From contig NZ_JACWMS010000001.1 in assembly GCF_014673215.1 (NCBI RefSeq), positions 806,001-870,000 of the forward strand: a stretch of DNA of 64,000 nucleotides, read 5' to 3'. A model generated the notes under the pieces. That model was not told the origin of the DNA and made no database searches. It was given only the letters and a program-made list of their open reading frames with translations. Shown here piece by piece: positions 53,196-62,800 of this stretch. The stretch's first letter is position 1. Every line of letters starts with the position of its first letter. The DNA is from Gordonia hankookensis (GTDB lineage: Bacteria > Actinomycetota > Actinomycetes > Mycobacteriales > Mycobacteriaceae). The translations under genes and the position numbers were made by a program.

Positions 53196-53864
53196 TTGGA
53201 ACACCATCCACTGACGCCGTCGCAGAGCGCTGTGTTGTTCGTGCTGATGTCGCAGGCACGAGATGTGTCGAACCCGGAACTCCGGACCCTCGCGCCCGAA
53301 CTGACCCGCCCGAGCCGGCAGAAGCTCATCGACCTGGGCCTCATCGAATCGGCGAAGGGACCACGCAACAGCTACGTGCACAGCCTGACCGATCGCGGGT
53401 GGGCTTGGTGTGCAAGAGAACTCGACGAGACACCGCCCAAGGGCGCGCAGCCGCCGATTCGTGCGCTGTATGCGGTGATGGCGAGCATCGGGCGGTACCT
53501 CGTCGCCGACGACCTGCGCCTGCACGAGGTGTTCCGACCTCCCGCATCGCCTCCCGTACCGGTACCCGTCGCGCCCCCGGCAGCACCCATCGCGCCCGAC
53601 GACGACGTCGACCGCCGGATTCGTGCCGCCTATACGCACTCGGCGCGCGGGCCCGGCGCCTGGGTGGCGATGACCACGCTGCGGGCCGCTCTCCCCGATG
53701 TCGAGGCGGCCGAGCTCGACGACGCCCTCGTCCGCCTGCAGAGGCGACCGGGGGTGAGTCTCATCCCGCAGGAGGATCAGATGCTGCTGACCGACGCCGA
53801 CAGGTCGGCCGCGGTGCGGGTCGGCACCCAGCTGTGTCACCTCTTCGCGATCGAGGACCTCTGA
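53196..53864 (+). CDS. Winged-helix protein coupled to a double ATPase
   Basis: The 222-residue protein has an N-terminal winged-helix domain, PLTPSQSAVLFVLMSQARDVSNPELRTLAPELTRPSRQKLIDLGLIESAKGPRNSYVHSLTDRGWAW, like a MarR-type fold. A Pro-rich linker (PPASPPVPVPVAPPAAP) leads to a second small helical/winged region (DDDVDRRIRAAYTHSARGPGAWVAMTTLRAALPDVEAAELDDALVRLQRRPGVSLIPQEDQ). TTG 53196 is preceded by GAGGAG; the frame is open further up to 53085, so the start is uncertain. The last base of its stop is the A of the ATPase ATG, so the two are obligately coupled. The role is unknown; it may recruit the ATPase to DNA. Confidence 0.7.
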   Translation: MEHHPLTPSQSAVLFVLMSQARDVSNPELRTLAPELTRPSRQKLIDLGLIESAKGPRNSYVHSLTDRGWAWCARELDETPPKGAQPPIRALYAVMASIGRYLVADDLRLHEVFRPPASPPVPVPVAPPAAPIAPDDDVDRRIRAAYTHSARGPGAWVAMTTLRAALPDVEAAELDDALVRLQRRPGVSLIPQEDQMLLTDADRSAAVRVGTQLCHLFAIEDL

Positions 53865-56800
53865 TGGACGAACCCACCCGGCAAGCGCTCGAATCGATCC
53901 GACTCGATTGGGCCGCCACCCCGGACGACGTCTGGGGATCGCAGGCGCCACTGCATGTCCGGGGATTGCACGAGCCAACCGTGGACGAGATCATCCGTGC
54001 CTTCGACGACGCCAGACGCAGCAGCGGCGCGAGTCCGCTCGGTGTGGCCGTGCGGGGACCGGCAGGTGCGGGCAAGACCCACCTGCTCGGCCAGGTCCGC
54101 GAACGTGTCCAGGCGGCGGGCGGATACTTCTTCCTCGTCAAACTCCTGGACGGCGAGGATTTCTGGCGTTCGGTTCTGGTCGCCATGCTCGAGGATCTGA
54201 GTCGGCCCACTCCGACCCACCGATCCCAACTCGCCCAGCTCCTCGATCAACTCGGCCGCGACACCGGGGTCGCGGCGGCCGATCTGGACGCCGTGACCGG
54301 CACCACCGAGGTGACCCCCGAGATCCTCGACCGCTTCATCACGTCGGTGTACACCAAACACTCGCGACACCGCCGCAGATCCCAGCACATCCTGCGCGCG
54401 CTCGTGCTGACCGAGGCGGACGACTTCGCCACCAAGGATCTCGGCGAGGCGTTTCTGCACCTCGACGTCGACGACGGGCAGGAGTTGGCCGTCTGGGGTA
54501 TCCGCAACGCCCGGCTCGGCTACCACGAGATCGTCGAGAACATCTCCCGGATCATCGCCTTCGACAACGCGTCGGTACTGGCCATCGACCAGATCGACAC
54601 GCTCATCGAGGCCGCGAAGTCGGAGAACCGGCACGACGAGAACGCAGTCGAGAAGGTCGCCCACGGCCTCATGTCCATCCGCGAGACGATGAGCCGTACG
54701 GCGGCGGTGGTCTCGTGTATCACGGCCGCCTGGGACTATCTGGAAAACCGGGTCATGGCGTCGGCGACGGACCGGTTCCGTCAGCCACCCAACCTACAAC
54801 GGCCCTCGACCGCCGACTTCGGACGCGCCCTGCTCGCCAAACGTTTTGCACCATGCTTCGCCGAGGTCGGCTTCCGCCCTCCTTACCCCACGTGGCCGGT
54901 CACCGACCGGGCGCTCGTGGCATCGGTGGATTTCACTCCCCGCGAACTGATGCGCACCGCGGACCGTCACATCGGCGCCTGCCTGCGCGCCGACACCTTC
55001 ACCGAGATGACGTCGCTGACCGCCGATCAACAGCCCGAGTACACCTCGCAGTCGGACGAGAATCCCGCGCTCGCGCAGCTCGATCGGCGTTTCGACGAAC
55101 TGCTCGATGCCACCGACCCGGCGCCGGCTGTGGCCCCACAGAGCGAGGATCGCGTCGTCCCGCCATTACTCCAGGCGGGACTGGCCTCGTGGATCGAGGC
55201 ACTCGGAGACGCCGGGACGGCCTTCAAACAGGATCCGAAGCCCAGCCCCAAAGCCGTTCTGCACGGGCGCATCCGACGTATCCTCGATCCGGATACCGAC
55301 GCCGAGCAGTCGTGGGCGTTTCGTGGACTCTCGGCCACCCATCACCGCGCAGTGCAGGCCCGACTCGCCAACGCGACGACAGCGGCCGGACTCTCTCTCG
55401 GGACTGCGGCCCGTGCACTCATCGTCCTCCGACGTGAACCCTGGCCGTCGGGCGCCAGGACCCAGGAGATGGTGGCCGAGTTCGAGCAACGCGGTGGCCG
55501 AGTGATCTCCTGGACCGATGAGGACATCCGCGTCCTCTCCGCGTTGGCCCGGATACGTTCGGAGCGTTCGGAATTCCTCACCGAGTGGATCGCGCGACGC
55601 AACCCCGCGGCCCGCGTCGGCTTCATCAAGGAGATCCTCGAGCCGGCCGTCGACGCAGCGCCGCCCACCCTGGATGTCGTCCCGACCCCCACCGCTGCCG
55701 TACGGCCCGATGGCCCTCGCGGCTGGACCGCACCGGAATCGTCCCGCCCTGTCGACCGCTACGCCGTTCCCGCGCTCAGCGAAATAGCCCAGAACGTGGT
55801 CCTCGGCGCCTTCTCCACCGTAAAGAGCTCGGCCCCAGAGGTTTCGGGGGAAACGGGTGCGGGAGTGACGCAGCAGACCCGCGCGACGTCACCGGACGGC
55901 ACCGCCATCCCGCTCGGGACCGTGGTCGGCGACGGCCGTCCCGTGCACATCGGCCTCGAAGCCCTCCGCAAGCACACCGCAATCTTCGCGGGTTCGGGTT
56001 CGGGGAAGACCGTGCTGATCCGCCGGATCGTCGAAGAGGCTGCCCTGCAGGGCGTCTCGTCGATCGTGCTCGATGTGAACAACGACCTCGCGCGGCTGGG
56101 TACGGCGTGGCCGCAGGGGACCCGCGACTGGCACACCGGCGACGAGCGCAAGGCTGCCGATTACCTCGCAGGCACCGAGGTCGTGGTGTTCACCCCCGGC
56201 CGGAGCAACGGGAGACCGCTGAGCTTTCGTCCGCTGCCGGATTTCGCGGGTGTCCTCGATGACCCGGACGAGTTCACCGCCGCGGTCGAATCCGCCGCGG
56301 CCGGTCTCATCCCCCGAGCCATGGTGGCAGGCAAGACCGCCAAGTCGGTGCAGTCGCGCGCGGTCCTGCACGATGCACTCCGGTACTTCGGCAGACAGGG
56401 CGGCGGTGCGATCGCCGACTTCATCGACGTGCTGGCCGATCTGCCGGACGACGTGAGCGGACTGATGAACGCGCGCAAGTTCGCCGGTGAGATCGCCGAG
56501 AACCTGAAGGCGGCACGCGCGAACGACCCGATGTTCGGCGGGCACGGCGTCCCGGCGGACCCCGGCCTGCTGCTCACGCCGTCGCCGGGCTTCCGGGCCC
56601 GGGTGTCGGTGATCAACCTCGCGGCACTGAGCAGCGACGACAAGCGCAACAACTTCGTCAACGAGCTGCAGATGGCCTTGTTCGCGTGGATCAAGAAGAA
56701 CCCGGCGGCACAGCTACCGCTCGGCGGACTCTTCGTGATGGACGAGGCGCAGAACTATGCGCCGTCGGATCGGACGACCCCGTGCAGCCAGAGCACCCTC

Positions 56801-57130
56801 GCCCTGGTCTCCCAGGCCCGTAAGTACGGTCTTGGTCTGGTCTTCGCCACCCAGGCGCCGAAGGGCCTGGACAACAAGATCCCCGGCAACGCGTCGACGC
56901 AGTTCTTCGGCCTCCTCAACTCCCCCGCCCAGATCTCCGCGGCCCAGGCGATCGCGAAGACCAAGGGCAGTGTCATCCCGGATGTCGGACGACTGTCGAC
57001 GGGCGTGTTCTACACGGCACTCGACGGCGGAGTGTTCGCGAAAACGCAGACTCCCTTGTGCCTCTCGTACCATCCGAAGAGCCCGCCGACGGAGGACGAG
57101 GTCGTCGCGATCGCCCGAGGCGACCGCTGA
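53864..57130 (+). CDS. Double P-loop protein: AAA/KAP-like domain plus HerA/FtsK-like translocase
   Basis: The 1088-residue protein has two ATPase modules. Module 1 (about 55-380) has Walker A GPAGAGKT (65-72) and Walker B SVLAIDQID (237-245). Module 2 (about 680-1085) has Walker A GSGSGKT (710-716), LDVNNDLARLG, Walker B GLFVMDEAQNY (955-965) and GLVFATQAPKGLDNKIPGNASTQ (991-1013), the pattern of HerA/DUF87 DNA-translocating ATPases. The linker (about 430-600) is predicted to be helical. It probably acts on DNA as a hexamer. HerA-type ATPases often partner nucleases in defence, but no nuclease is adjacent. It may be a housekeeping or defence system; I cannot name the family. Confidence 0.75.
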   Translation: MDEPTRQALESIRLDWAATPDDVWGSQAPLHVRGLHEPTVDEIIRAFDDARRSSGASPLGVAVRGPAGAGKTHLLGQVRERVQAAGGYFFLVKLLDGEDFWRSVLVAMLEDLSRPTPTHRSQLAQLLDQLGRDTGVAAADLDAVTGTTEVTPEILDRFITSVYTKHSRHRRRSQHILRALVLTEADDFATKDLGEAFLHLDVDDGQELAVWGIRNARLGYHEIVENISRIIAFDNASVLAIDQIDTLIEAAKSENRHDENAVEKVAHGLMSIRETMSRTAAVVSCITAAWDYLENRVMASATDRFRQPPNLQRPSTADFGRALLAKRFAPCFAEVGFRPPYPTWPVTDRALVASVDFTPRELMRTADRHIGACLRADTFTEMTSLTADQQPEYTSQSDENPALAQLDRRFDELLDATDPAPAVAPQSEDRVVPPLLQAGLASWIEALGDAGTAFKQDPKPSPKAVLHGRIRRILDPDTDAEQSWAFRGLSATHHRAVQARLANATTAAGLSLGTAARALIVLRREPWPSGARTQEMVAEFEQRGGRVISWTDEDIRVLSALARIRSERSEFLTEWIARRNPAARVGFIKEILEPAVDAAPPTLDVVPTPTAAVRPDGPRGWTAPESSRPVDRYAVPALSEIAQNVVLGAFSTVKSSAPEVSGETGAGVTQQTRATSPDGTAIPLGTVVGDGRPVHIGLEALRKHTAIFAGSGSGKTVLIRRIVEEAALQGVSSIVLDVNNDLARLGTAWPQGTRDWHTGDERKAADYLAGTEVVVFTPGRSNGRPLSFRPLPDFAGVLDDPDEFTAAVESAAAGLIPRAMVAGKTAKSVQSRAVLHDALRYFGRQGGGAIADFIDVLADLPDDVSGLMNARKFAGEIAENLKAARANDPMFGGHGVPADPGLLLTPSPGFRARVSVINLAALSSDDKRNNFVNELQMALFAWIKKNPAAQLPLGGLFVMDEAQNYAPSDRTTPCSQSTLALVSQARKYGLGLVFATQAPKGLDNKIPGNASTQFFGLLNSPAQISAAQAIAKTKGSVIPDVGRLSTGVFYTALDGGVFAKTQTPLCLSYHPKSPPTEDEVVAIARGDR

Positions 57131-57200
57131 CCTGCTGCGCGCGGTTTCTGTCGGACCCGTTTGCTCTACTCGAGTGCATCTTCGAACAAAGGAGCGAATC

Positions 57201-57800
57201 ATGTCCGACCATGCCGCCGCCATCCGGGGACTGCGCCGCTGGCATCCGAACCCGTTGGTTCAGGACACGATCAACCGAATCCGAGCACACGGATGGGCGG
57301 TGACCGCGATCAGTGAGCAATGCTCCTGCCCGTCCGACGAGTGCCATCCGCCGGATTGCTCCTTCGCCTACACCTCGGGGATGGGTCTGCACAGCATCCC
57401 GGAGCTCGCCGTCTACGGGCTCGACGCCTGGACCAGCCGGGAGTTGCTCAACGAGCTCGGTGACATCTTCCACACCTACGACTGGCGGGACGCGGTCGAT
57501 CGAGGTGTCGAGATCATGGTGAGCTCCCTCGACGTCCCGGTCCGCGTCATCGAGATGATCGACAAGGACGATCTGGTCGTGACGGGCGAGTTGTTCCCGG
57601 ACGCGCCGGCACTGCAGGCGGTCTGGGCGGATGACTTCGGGAAATACCCGTGGGACGAGGGCTATGCGCTCACCGAACTCGATCAGAAGCTGACAGGCGT
57701 TGCCGGCACGGGCGCAGATCGGGTCCGGGCACAGCGGGTGATCAACCGCGGGGCCGGCCCCAATCGGGCGCAGCGCAGAGCAGCCTTGCGCAGGCGCTGA
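57201..57800 (+). CDS. DUF4262-domain protein
   Basis: The 199-residue protein reads INRIRAHGWAVTAISEQCSCPSDECHPPDCSFAYTSGMGLHSIPELAVYGLDAWTSRELLNELGDIF, the DUF4262 pattern. A cluster of cysteines (CSCPSDECHPPDC) is inserted where many family members have none and could bind metal. ATG 57201 has AAAGGAG upstream. It lies 70 bp after the ATPase gene and may be co-transcribed. Function unknown. Confidence 0.8.
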   Translation: MSDHAAAIRGLRRWHPNPLVQDTINRIRAHGWAVTAISEQCSCPSDECHPPDCSFAYTSGMGLHSIPELAVYGLDAWTSRELLNELGDIFHTYDWRDAVDRGVEIMVSSLDVPVRVIEMIDKDDLVVTGELFPDAPALQAVWADDFGKYPWDEGYALTELDQKLTGVAGTGADRVRAQRVINRGAGPNRAQRRAALRRR

Positions 57801-57805
57801 ACGCA

Positions 57806-57845
57806 CGAACGGCCCCACCTCTCGCCTGAGAGGTGGGGCCGTTCG
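57806..57845. terminator. 18-bp perfect bidirectional terminator hairpin
   Basis: An 18-bp perfect stem (57806-57823 with 57828-57845, starting CGAACGGCCCC) with a 4-nt loop lies between the DUF4262 gene and the convergent rpsN block. It can stop transcription from both sides. Confidence 0.8.
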
Positions 57846-57865
57846 AACTGCGTTGTGCCGCTGGT

Positions 57866-57909
57866 GGTCTCGATACGCCCTTCGCTACCGCTCCGGGCCA
57901 CTCGATCAG
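57866..57909. repeat. Dispersed GGTCTCGATACGCCC...CTCGATCAG element
   Basis: In reverse complement this reads CTGATCGAGTGGCCCGGAGC then GGTAGCGAAGGGCGTATCGAGACC. It matches the third unit of the repeat at 17919-17960 with two one-base insertions and a few changes. It sits just past the end of rpsN, next to the terminator. Confidence 0.7.
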
Positions 57910-57919
57910 CAGCGAAAAG

Positions 57920-58105
57920 TCACCAGCTGGACTTCTGCACGCCCGGGAGCTCACCGGCGTGTGCCATCTCACGCAGGCACACACGGCAGAGGCCGAACTT
58001 GCGGAACACCGAGTGCGGACGGCCGCAACGGTTGCACCGGGTGTAGCCCCGCACGGCGAACTTGGGCTTTTTGTTGGCCTTGTTGACCAGAGCCTTCTTT
58101 GCCAT
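57920..58105 (-). CDS. rpsN: 30S ribosomal protein S14, zinc type (type Z)
   Basis: The 61-residue protein reads [60 protein letters not shown], with the zinc set C-x2-C and C-x2-C. It is the short form used by actinobacteria. It lies 1 bp after rplE and ends the proximal spc block; rpsH, its usual follower, is 15.6 kb away. Confidence 0.97.
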   Translation of the reverse strand: MAKKALVNKANKKPKFAVRGYTRCNRCGRPHSVFRKFGLCRVCLREMAHAGELPGVQKSSW

Positions 58106-58106
58106 G

Positions 58107-58685
58107 TCAGTTGTCCTTCACGGAGTTGTCTTTGAACGGGAAGCCCAGCGCGCGAAGCAGTGCGCGGCCTTCGTCGTCGGTGGTGGCCGAGGTGACGACA
58201 GTGATGTCCATACCCCGCGGCCGATCGATGTTGTCGATGTTGATCTCGTGGAACATCGACTGCTCGTTCAGGCCGAACGTGTAGTTGCCGTTGCCGTCGA
58301 ACTGACGATCCGACAGTCCGCGGAAGTCGCGGATACGCGGGAGGGCGATGGACACGAGTCGGTCCAGGAACTCCCACATCCGGTCACCGCGCAGCGTGGC
58401 ACGGGCACCGATCGGCATGCCCTCACGCAGCTTGAACTGCGCGATGGACTTGCGGGCGCGACGGATCTCCGGCCGCTGACCCGTGATCAGGGCGAGGTCG
58501 GAGACCGCGCCGTTGATCAGCTTGGCGTCGCGGGCGGCGTCGCCGACACCCATGTTCACCACGACCTTGACCACGCCGGGGATCTGCATGACGTTGTCGT
58601 AGGTGAATTCCTTGTTGAGCGCGTCCTTGATTTCCTCGCGGTAGCGCGTCTTCAGCCGAGGCTGGACATTCTCAGTAGTGGTCAT
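58107..58685 (-). CDS. rplE: 50S ribosomal protein L5
   Basis: The 192-residue 5S rRNA-binding protein contains [64 protein letters not shown] and [41 protein letters not shown] 58685 lies 1 bp after the rplX stop; the longer frame overlaps rplX and is not used. Confidence 0.97.
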   Translation of the reverse strand: MTTTENVQPRLKTRYREEIKDALNKEFTYDNVMQIPGVVKVVVNMGVGDAARDAKLINGAVSDLALITGQRPEIRRARKSIAQFKLREGMPIGARATLRGDRMWEFLDRLVSIALPRIRDFRGLSDRQFDGNGNYTFGLNEQSMFHEINIDNIDRPRGMDITVVTSATTDDEGRALLRALGFPFKDNSVKDN

Positions 58686-58686
58686 G

Positions 58687-59004
58687 TCAGATGTCCTTCC
58701 CGTTCTTGCGGGAAATCCGGACCTTCTTGCCGGTCTCCGCATCCTCGCGGTAGCCCACGCGGGTCGGAGTTCCGTCGGAGTCGACGACCATCACGTTCGA
58801 GACGTGGATCGAGGCCTCCTGGGTCACGATGCCGCCGGAGGCTGCACCACGCTCGTTCGCCGAGGCGGCGGTGTGCTTCTTGATTCGGTTCACGCCCTCG
58901 ACCAGGACCCGCTGCTCCTTCGGGAAGGCCTGGATGACCTTGCCCTTGGCGCCCTTGTCCTTGCCCGAGATGACGATCACGGTGTCACCCTTGTGCACCT
59001 TCAT
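58687..59004 (-). CDS. rplX: 50S ribosomal protein L24
   Basis: The 105-residue assembly-initiating protein has the KOW motif [43 protein letters not shown] at its start. It lies 1 bp after rplN. Confidence 0.97.
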   Translation of the reverse strand: MKVHKGDTVIVISGKDKGAKGKVIQAFPKEQRVLVEGVNRIKKHTAASANERGAASGGIVTQEASIHVSNVMVVDSDGTPTRVGYREDAETGKKVRISRKNGKDI

Positions 59005-59005
59005 G

Positions 59006-59374
59006 TCAGATCACCTCCGGTGCCAGCGACACGATCTTCATGAACTTCTTCTCACGCAGCTCACGGCCGACCGGGCCGAAGATGCGGGTACCACGGGGGT
59101 CGCTCTCACCCTTGAGGATGACGGCGGCGTTCTCGTCGAAGCGGATGTAGCTTCCGTCCGCACGACGGCGCTCCTTGGAGGTGCGCACGATGACCGCCTT
59201 GACGACCTCACCCTTTTTGACGTTGCCGCCCGGGATGGCGTCTTTGACAGTGGCGACGATCACGTCACCAATGCCGGCGTAGCGCCGCGAGGAACCGCCC
59301 AACACGCGGATGCACAGAATTTCCTTTGCACCGGTGTTGTCGGCGACCCGCAGGCGAGATTCCTGCTGAATCAC
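59006..59374 (-). CDS. rplN: 50S ribosomal protein L14
   Basis: The 122-residue protein starts [64 protein letters not shown], the L14 signature. It binds the L19/L3 side of the 50S and IF6-like factors such as RsfS. It is the first gene of the proximal spc block, with a promoter and a leader of about 170 nt upstream. Confidence 0.98.
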   Translation of the reverse strand: MIQQESRLRVADNTGAKEILCIRVLGGSSRRYAGIGDVIVATVKDAIPGGNVKKGEVVKAVIVRTSKERRRADGSYIRFDENAAVILKGESDPRGTRIFGPVGRELREKKFMKIVSLAPEVI

Positions 59375-59452
59375 TCGTCAATCTCCTTGACCTGGATGTT
59401 GATGTCCGCCGGATTGCCGACCCGACGCACACGGTCTGTCACCACCGGACAC

Positions 59453-59471
59453 GCGCCTGCCTGGGGTTTTG
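59453..59471 (-). promoter_or_regulatory. Leader motif of rplN shared with rpsH
   Basis: On the minus strand, CAAAACCCCAGGCAGGCGC matches the rpsH leader motif at 42378-42395 with one inserted base. Confidence 0.45.
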
Positions 59472-59537
59472 CGTCCAACATGGCGTCAGAGCGGCCATCC
59501 CAGTGGGTTCACGAGCCGATTCGCGACACATCTGTGC

Positions 59538-59583
59538 CGCAGGCAACCCCACAAGTGTAGGGGAAACCGCAGGTCGGAACCAA
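59538..59583 (-). promoter_or_regulatory. Promoter and transcript-start block of rplN
   Basis: On the minus strand, TTGGTT (59578-59583), an 18-nt spacer and TACACT (59554-59559) are followed after 5 nt by GGTTGCCTGCG (59538-59548). This is the same block as before rpsH. Confidence 0.65.
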
Positions 59584-59805
59584 ATCTCGGCCGATCCGGT
59601 CGTTCTCCCAACGATATCGCGGTTGCCGTCGCCGAGATTTCGGTTGCCGTCGGCGAAATGTCCGTTTCTCGTCGACGCGATGCCGCGACGATCCACGCCG
59701 GCCTCGATCCGGACCAATCTGCGACGCCCGCTCACGCGAAACACCGATAGACGGCCGACGCACCGGCAACCCGCCGGGCCAACAGCCGACCAGAGGGAGG
59801 ACCGC

Positions 59806-62800
59806 GTGACCACCGACAACGCCATCCGGACCGACATCGGTCACATCGCCCCCCAGGGCGCGATTCCGATGACCGCCGCACAACGCGGCATCTTCTACGC
59901 CCAGCAACTCGATCCCGAGGTGCCCATGTCGGTGGCGGCGTTCGCGGAGTTCCGCGACGACGTCGACGCCGATGTGATGGAGCGCGCGGTCGCCGCCACG
60001 GCGCACGAGACCGAGTCGGGACGCCTGCGGCTGATCGCCACCGACGACGGCGAGCCGGTGACCCTGGTCGACGACGACCGGACGATCATCCTCGGCCGCC
60101 GGGACTTCTCCGACGCCGACGACCCACGGGCCGCGGCGATGGCCTGGATCGACGATCACCGCTCACATGCCACCGACCTCTACAACGACGAGCTGCTGCA
60201 GACCTACCTGCTGCGCCTCGGCGACAAACACCACATCTGGTACTGCTGGGGCCATCACCTCGCCTTCGACGGCTACGCCGCGATGTACATGATGATGCGC
60301 GTCGCCCAGCATTACACCGCGATCGTCGGCGACGGTGAGGTGCCGCCAGCCCAGATCGCGTCGATGGCACAGATCGCCGGCTTCGACCGCGAGTACCGCT
60401 CGTCCGAGGCCTTCGCCGATGACCGGCGTTACTGGGCCGACCACCTTCTCGACGACGCAGGCGCCCTCCCCGAGATCACCTCGCTCTCGACGGCGACCGC
60501 GGCGGCGGCTCCCACCGCAACGGTGCGGGCGCACACCCTCCCCCAGCCCCTCGTCGAGCGCATCCGCGAGATCGCCCGCGATCACAGCGTCCGGCCAGCC
60601 TCGGTGATCACCGCGGCGGTGGCCGTCTACCTCGCGCGTTTCGCCGATCGCGACGAGGCGATGCTGAGCCTGCCGGTCGCCGCCCGCGACCGCGACATCC
60701 TGCGGACGTCGGCAGGCCTGACGTCCAACGTCGTGCCGGTGCGCGCCCGCATCGACGGATCCGGCGAGCAACAGGTCACCCTCGGCGATTTCCTGCGCAC
60801 GGTGAATGCCGACGTCAAACAGGCTGTGCGCCACCAGAAGTTCCGCCACGAAGACATCACCGGCGACGTACTCGGATCGCCCGGCGGACGTCGCGGCTTC
60901 TTCGGGCCGATGGTCAACGTCATGCTGTTCTTCGAGCACATCGACTTCGGCACGCTTCGCGGCGAGCTCAACGTGCTCTCCACCGGGCCCGTCGAGGACG
61001 CGTCGATCAACGTCTACGACGGTTTCACGGGCGGCATGCGTCTCGACCTCGAGGCCAATCCGAATGTCTATTCGCCCGAGGAGATCGAGCGCCATCACGA
61101 CCGGATCGTGTCCTTCGTCGAGCGGTTCGTGCTGGCCGATCCGGGCCGAGAAGTCACCTCGATCCCGTTGCTCGCCGACGACGAGGGACCCGTCGCCCGC
61201 CGATTCGCGACCGGTGACGCCGTCGACCTCGGCGACACCACCCTGGTGGATCTGCTCGCCGACTCGTTCGGGAGGCACGCCGCGCAGACCGCGATCATCG
61301 ACGTCGACGGCGGGACCCTCGACCACTCGGAGTTCGCCGCCCGCGCCCAATCGGTGGCCGAGGGCCTGCGCGCCCGCGGGATCGGGCCCGAATCGGTGGT
61401 GGGCGTGGGGCTCCCGCGCAGCGTCGATCAGATCGTCGCGTTGCACGGGGTGACCCTCGCCGGTGGGGCATTCCTGCCGATCGATCCTGCCGAACCGGCG
61501 GCACGTCTGCAGCACATCCTCGACACGGCGCGGCCCGCCGTGGTGATCACCCCGGACGGCGCCGCCCTGCCCGACCACGAGGTCGACACCGTCGGACTCG
61601 ACGAGCTCCGGACCGATTCCCGTCCCGGCCGCGGTCGCCACGCGGTGCACACCCCTCGCGCCGCGCAACTGCACGCCGATCATCCCGCATACGTGCTGTT
61701 CACCTCGGGCTCCACCGGAAAGCCCAAGGGCGTCATCATCAGTCACCGGTCAATAGTCAACCGGTTGTCGTGGATGCAATCCCGATACGGCCTCGACAGC
61801 ACCGATCGCGTGCTGCAGAAGACACCGGCCACCTTCGACGTATCCGTCTGGGAGTTCTACTGGCCCATGATCACCGGGGCGACGATGGTGATCCCGAGCC
61901 CGGACGGCCATCGCGACCCGTGGTATCTGCGCGACGTGATCGCACGGCACGCGGTCACCACCACCCACTTCGTCCCGTCGATGCTCTCGGCCTTCGCCGC
62001 CGCACACGGCGGGGACGACGGAGTGGTCGACGATCTGCGGTCACTGCGCCGGATCGTCACGAGCGGCGAGGCACTCACCCCGGAAACCGTCGCGGCGATC
62101 GGACGTCTCACCGACGCCCCGGTCCACAATCTGTACGGCCCCACCGAGGCGGCCGTCGACGTGACCTTCCACGACCACTGCGCTTCCGATGCCGGCGCGG
62201 TACCCATCGGCGCGCCGGTCTGGAACACGACAGTCCAGGTCCTCGACCACCGCCTGGCACCCCAGCCCATCGGCGCGATCGGTGAGCTCTATCTGGGCGG
62301 GATCCAGCTCGCCCGCGGCTACCGCAACCGCCCCGATCTGACGGCCGGGCGGTTCGTGGCCGATCCGTACGGCACCGGCACTCGTCTCTATCGCACGGGC
62401 GATCTGGTCCGCCGCCGCGCCGACGGCGAGCTGGAGTACCTGGGCCGCAGTGACTCTCAGGTGAAGATCCGCGGACAGCGAGTGGAACTCGGCGAGATCG
62501 AGGCCGCGTTGAGCAGCCTGGCCGGCGTCCGCGCCGCTGGCGTGGTCGTCCGAGACGACGTGGTCGCCGACTCGGCGGCGGTCGTCGGCTATGTCAGCGG
62601 CGACGATCTGTCTGACCGCACCCTGCGGACCGAACTCGCCGACCGTCTCCCCGAGCACATGGTCCCGACGACGATCGTCGTGCTCGACGAGCTGCCCACG
62701 ACCGCCAACGGCAAGCTCGACCGGCGCGCGCTGCCCGCACCGCCCCGGCCCGACTCCGCCGAACATGTGACACCGAAGGGGCCGATCGGCGAGCTCGTCG

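Larger units (their letters stand above)
59375..59805. other. 431-bp divergent region between rplN and the NRPS gene
   Basis: No gene is supported. The half near rplN is the r-protein leader. The half near the NRPS holds the short repeat CGGTTGCCGTCG(C/G) CGA (about 59620-59660, two copies of GGTTGCCGTCG 20 bp apart) and presumably its promoter. No iron-box-like palindrome is clear. Confidence 0.5.

Noticed and set aside
60163-61746. Minus-strand open frame of 527 codons inside the NRPS gene
   Set aside because: The opposite strand encodes well-conserved C and A domains; the antisense product is low-complexity.
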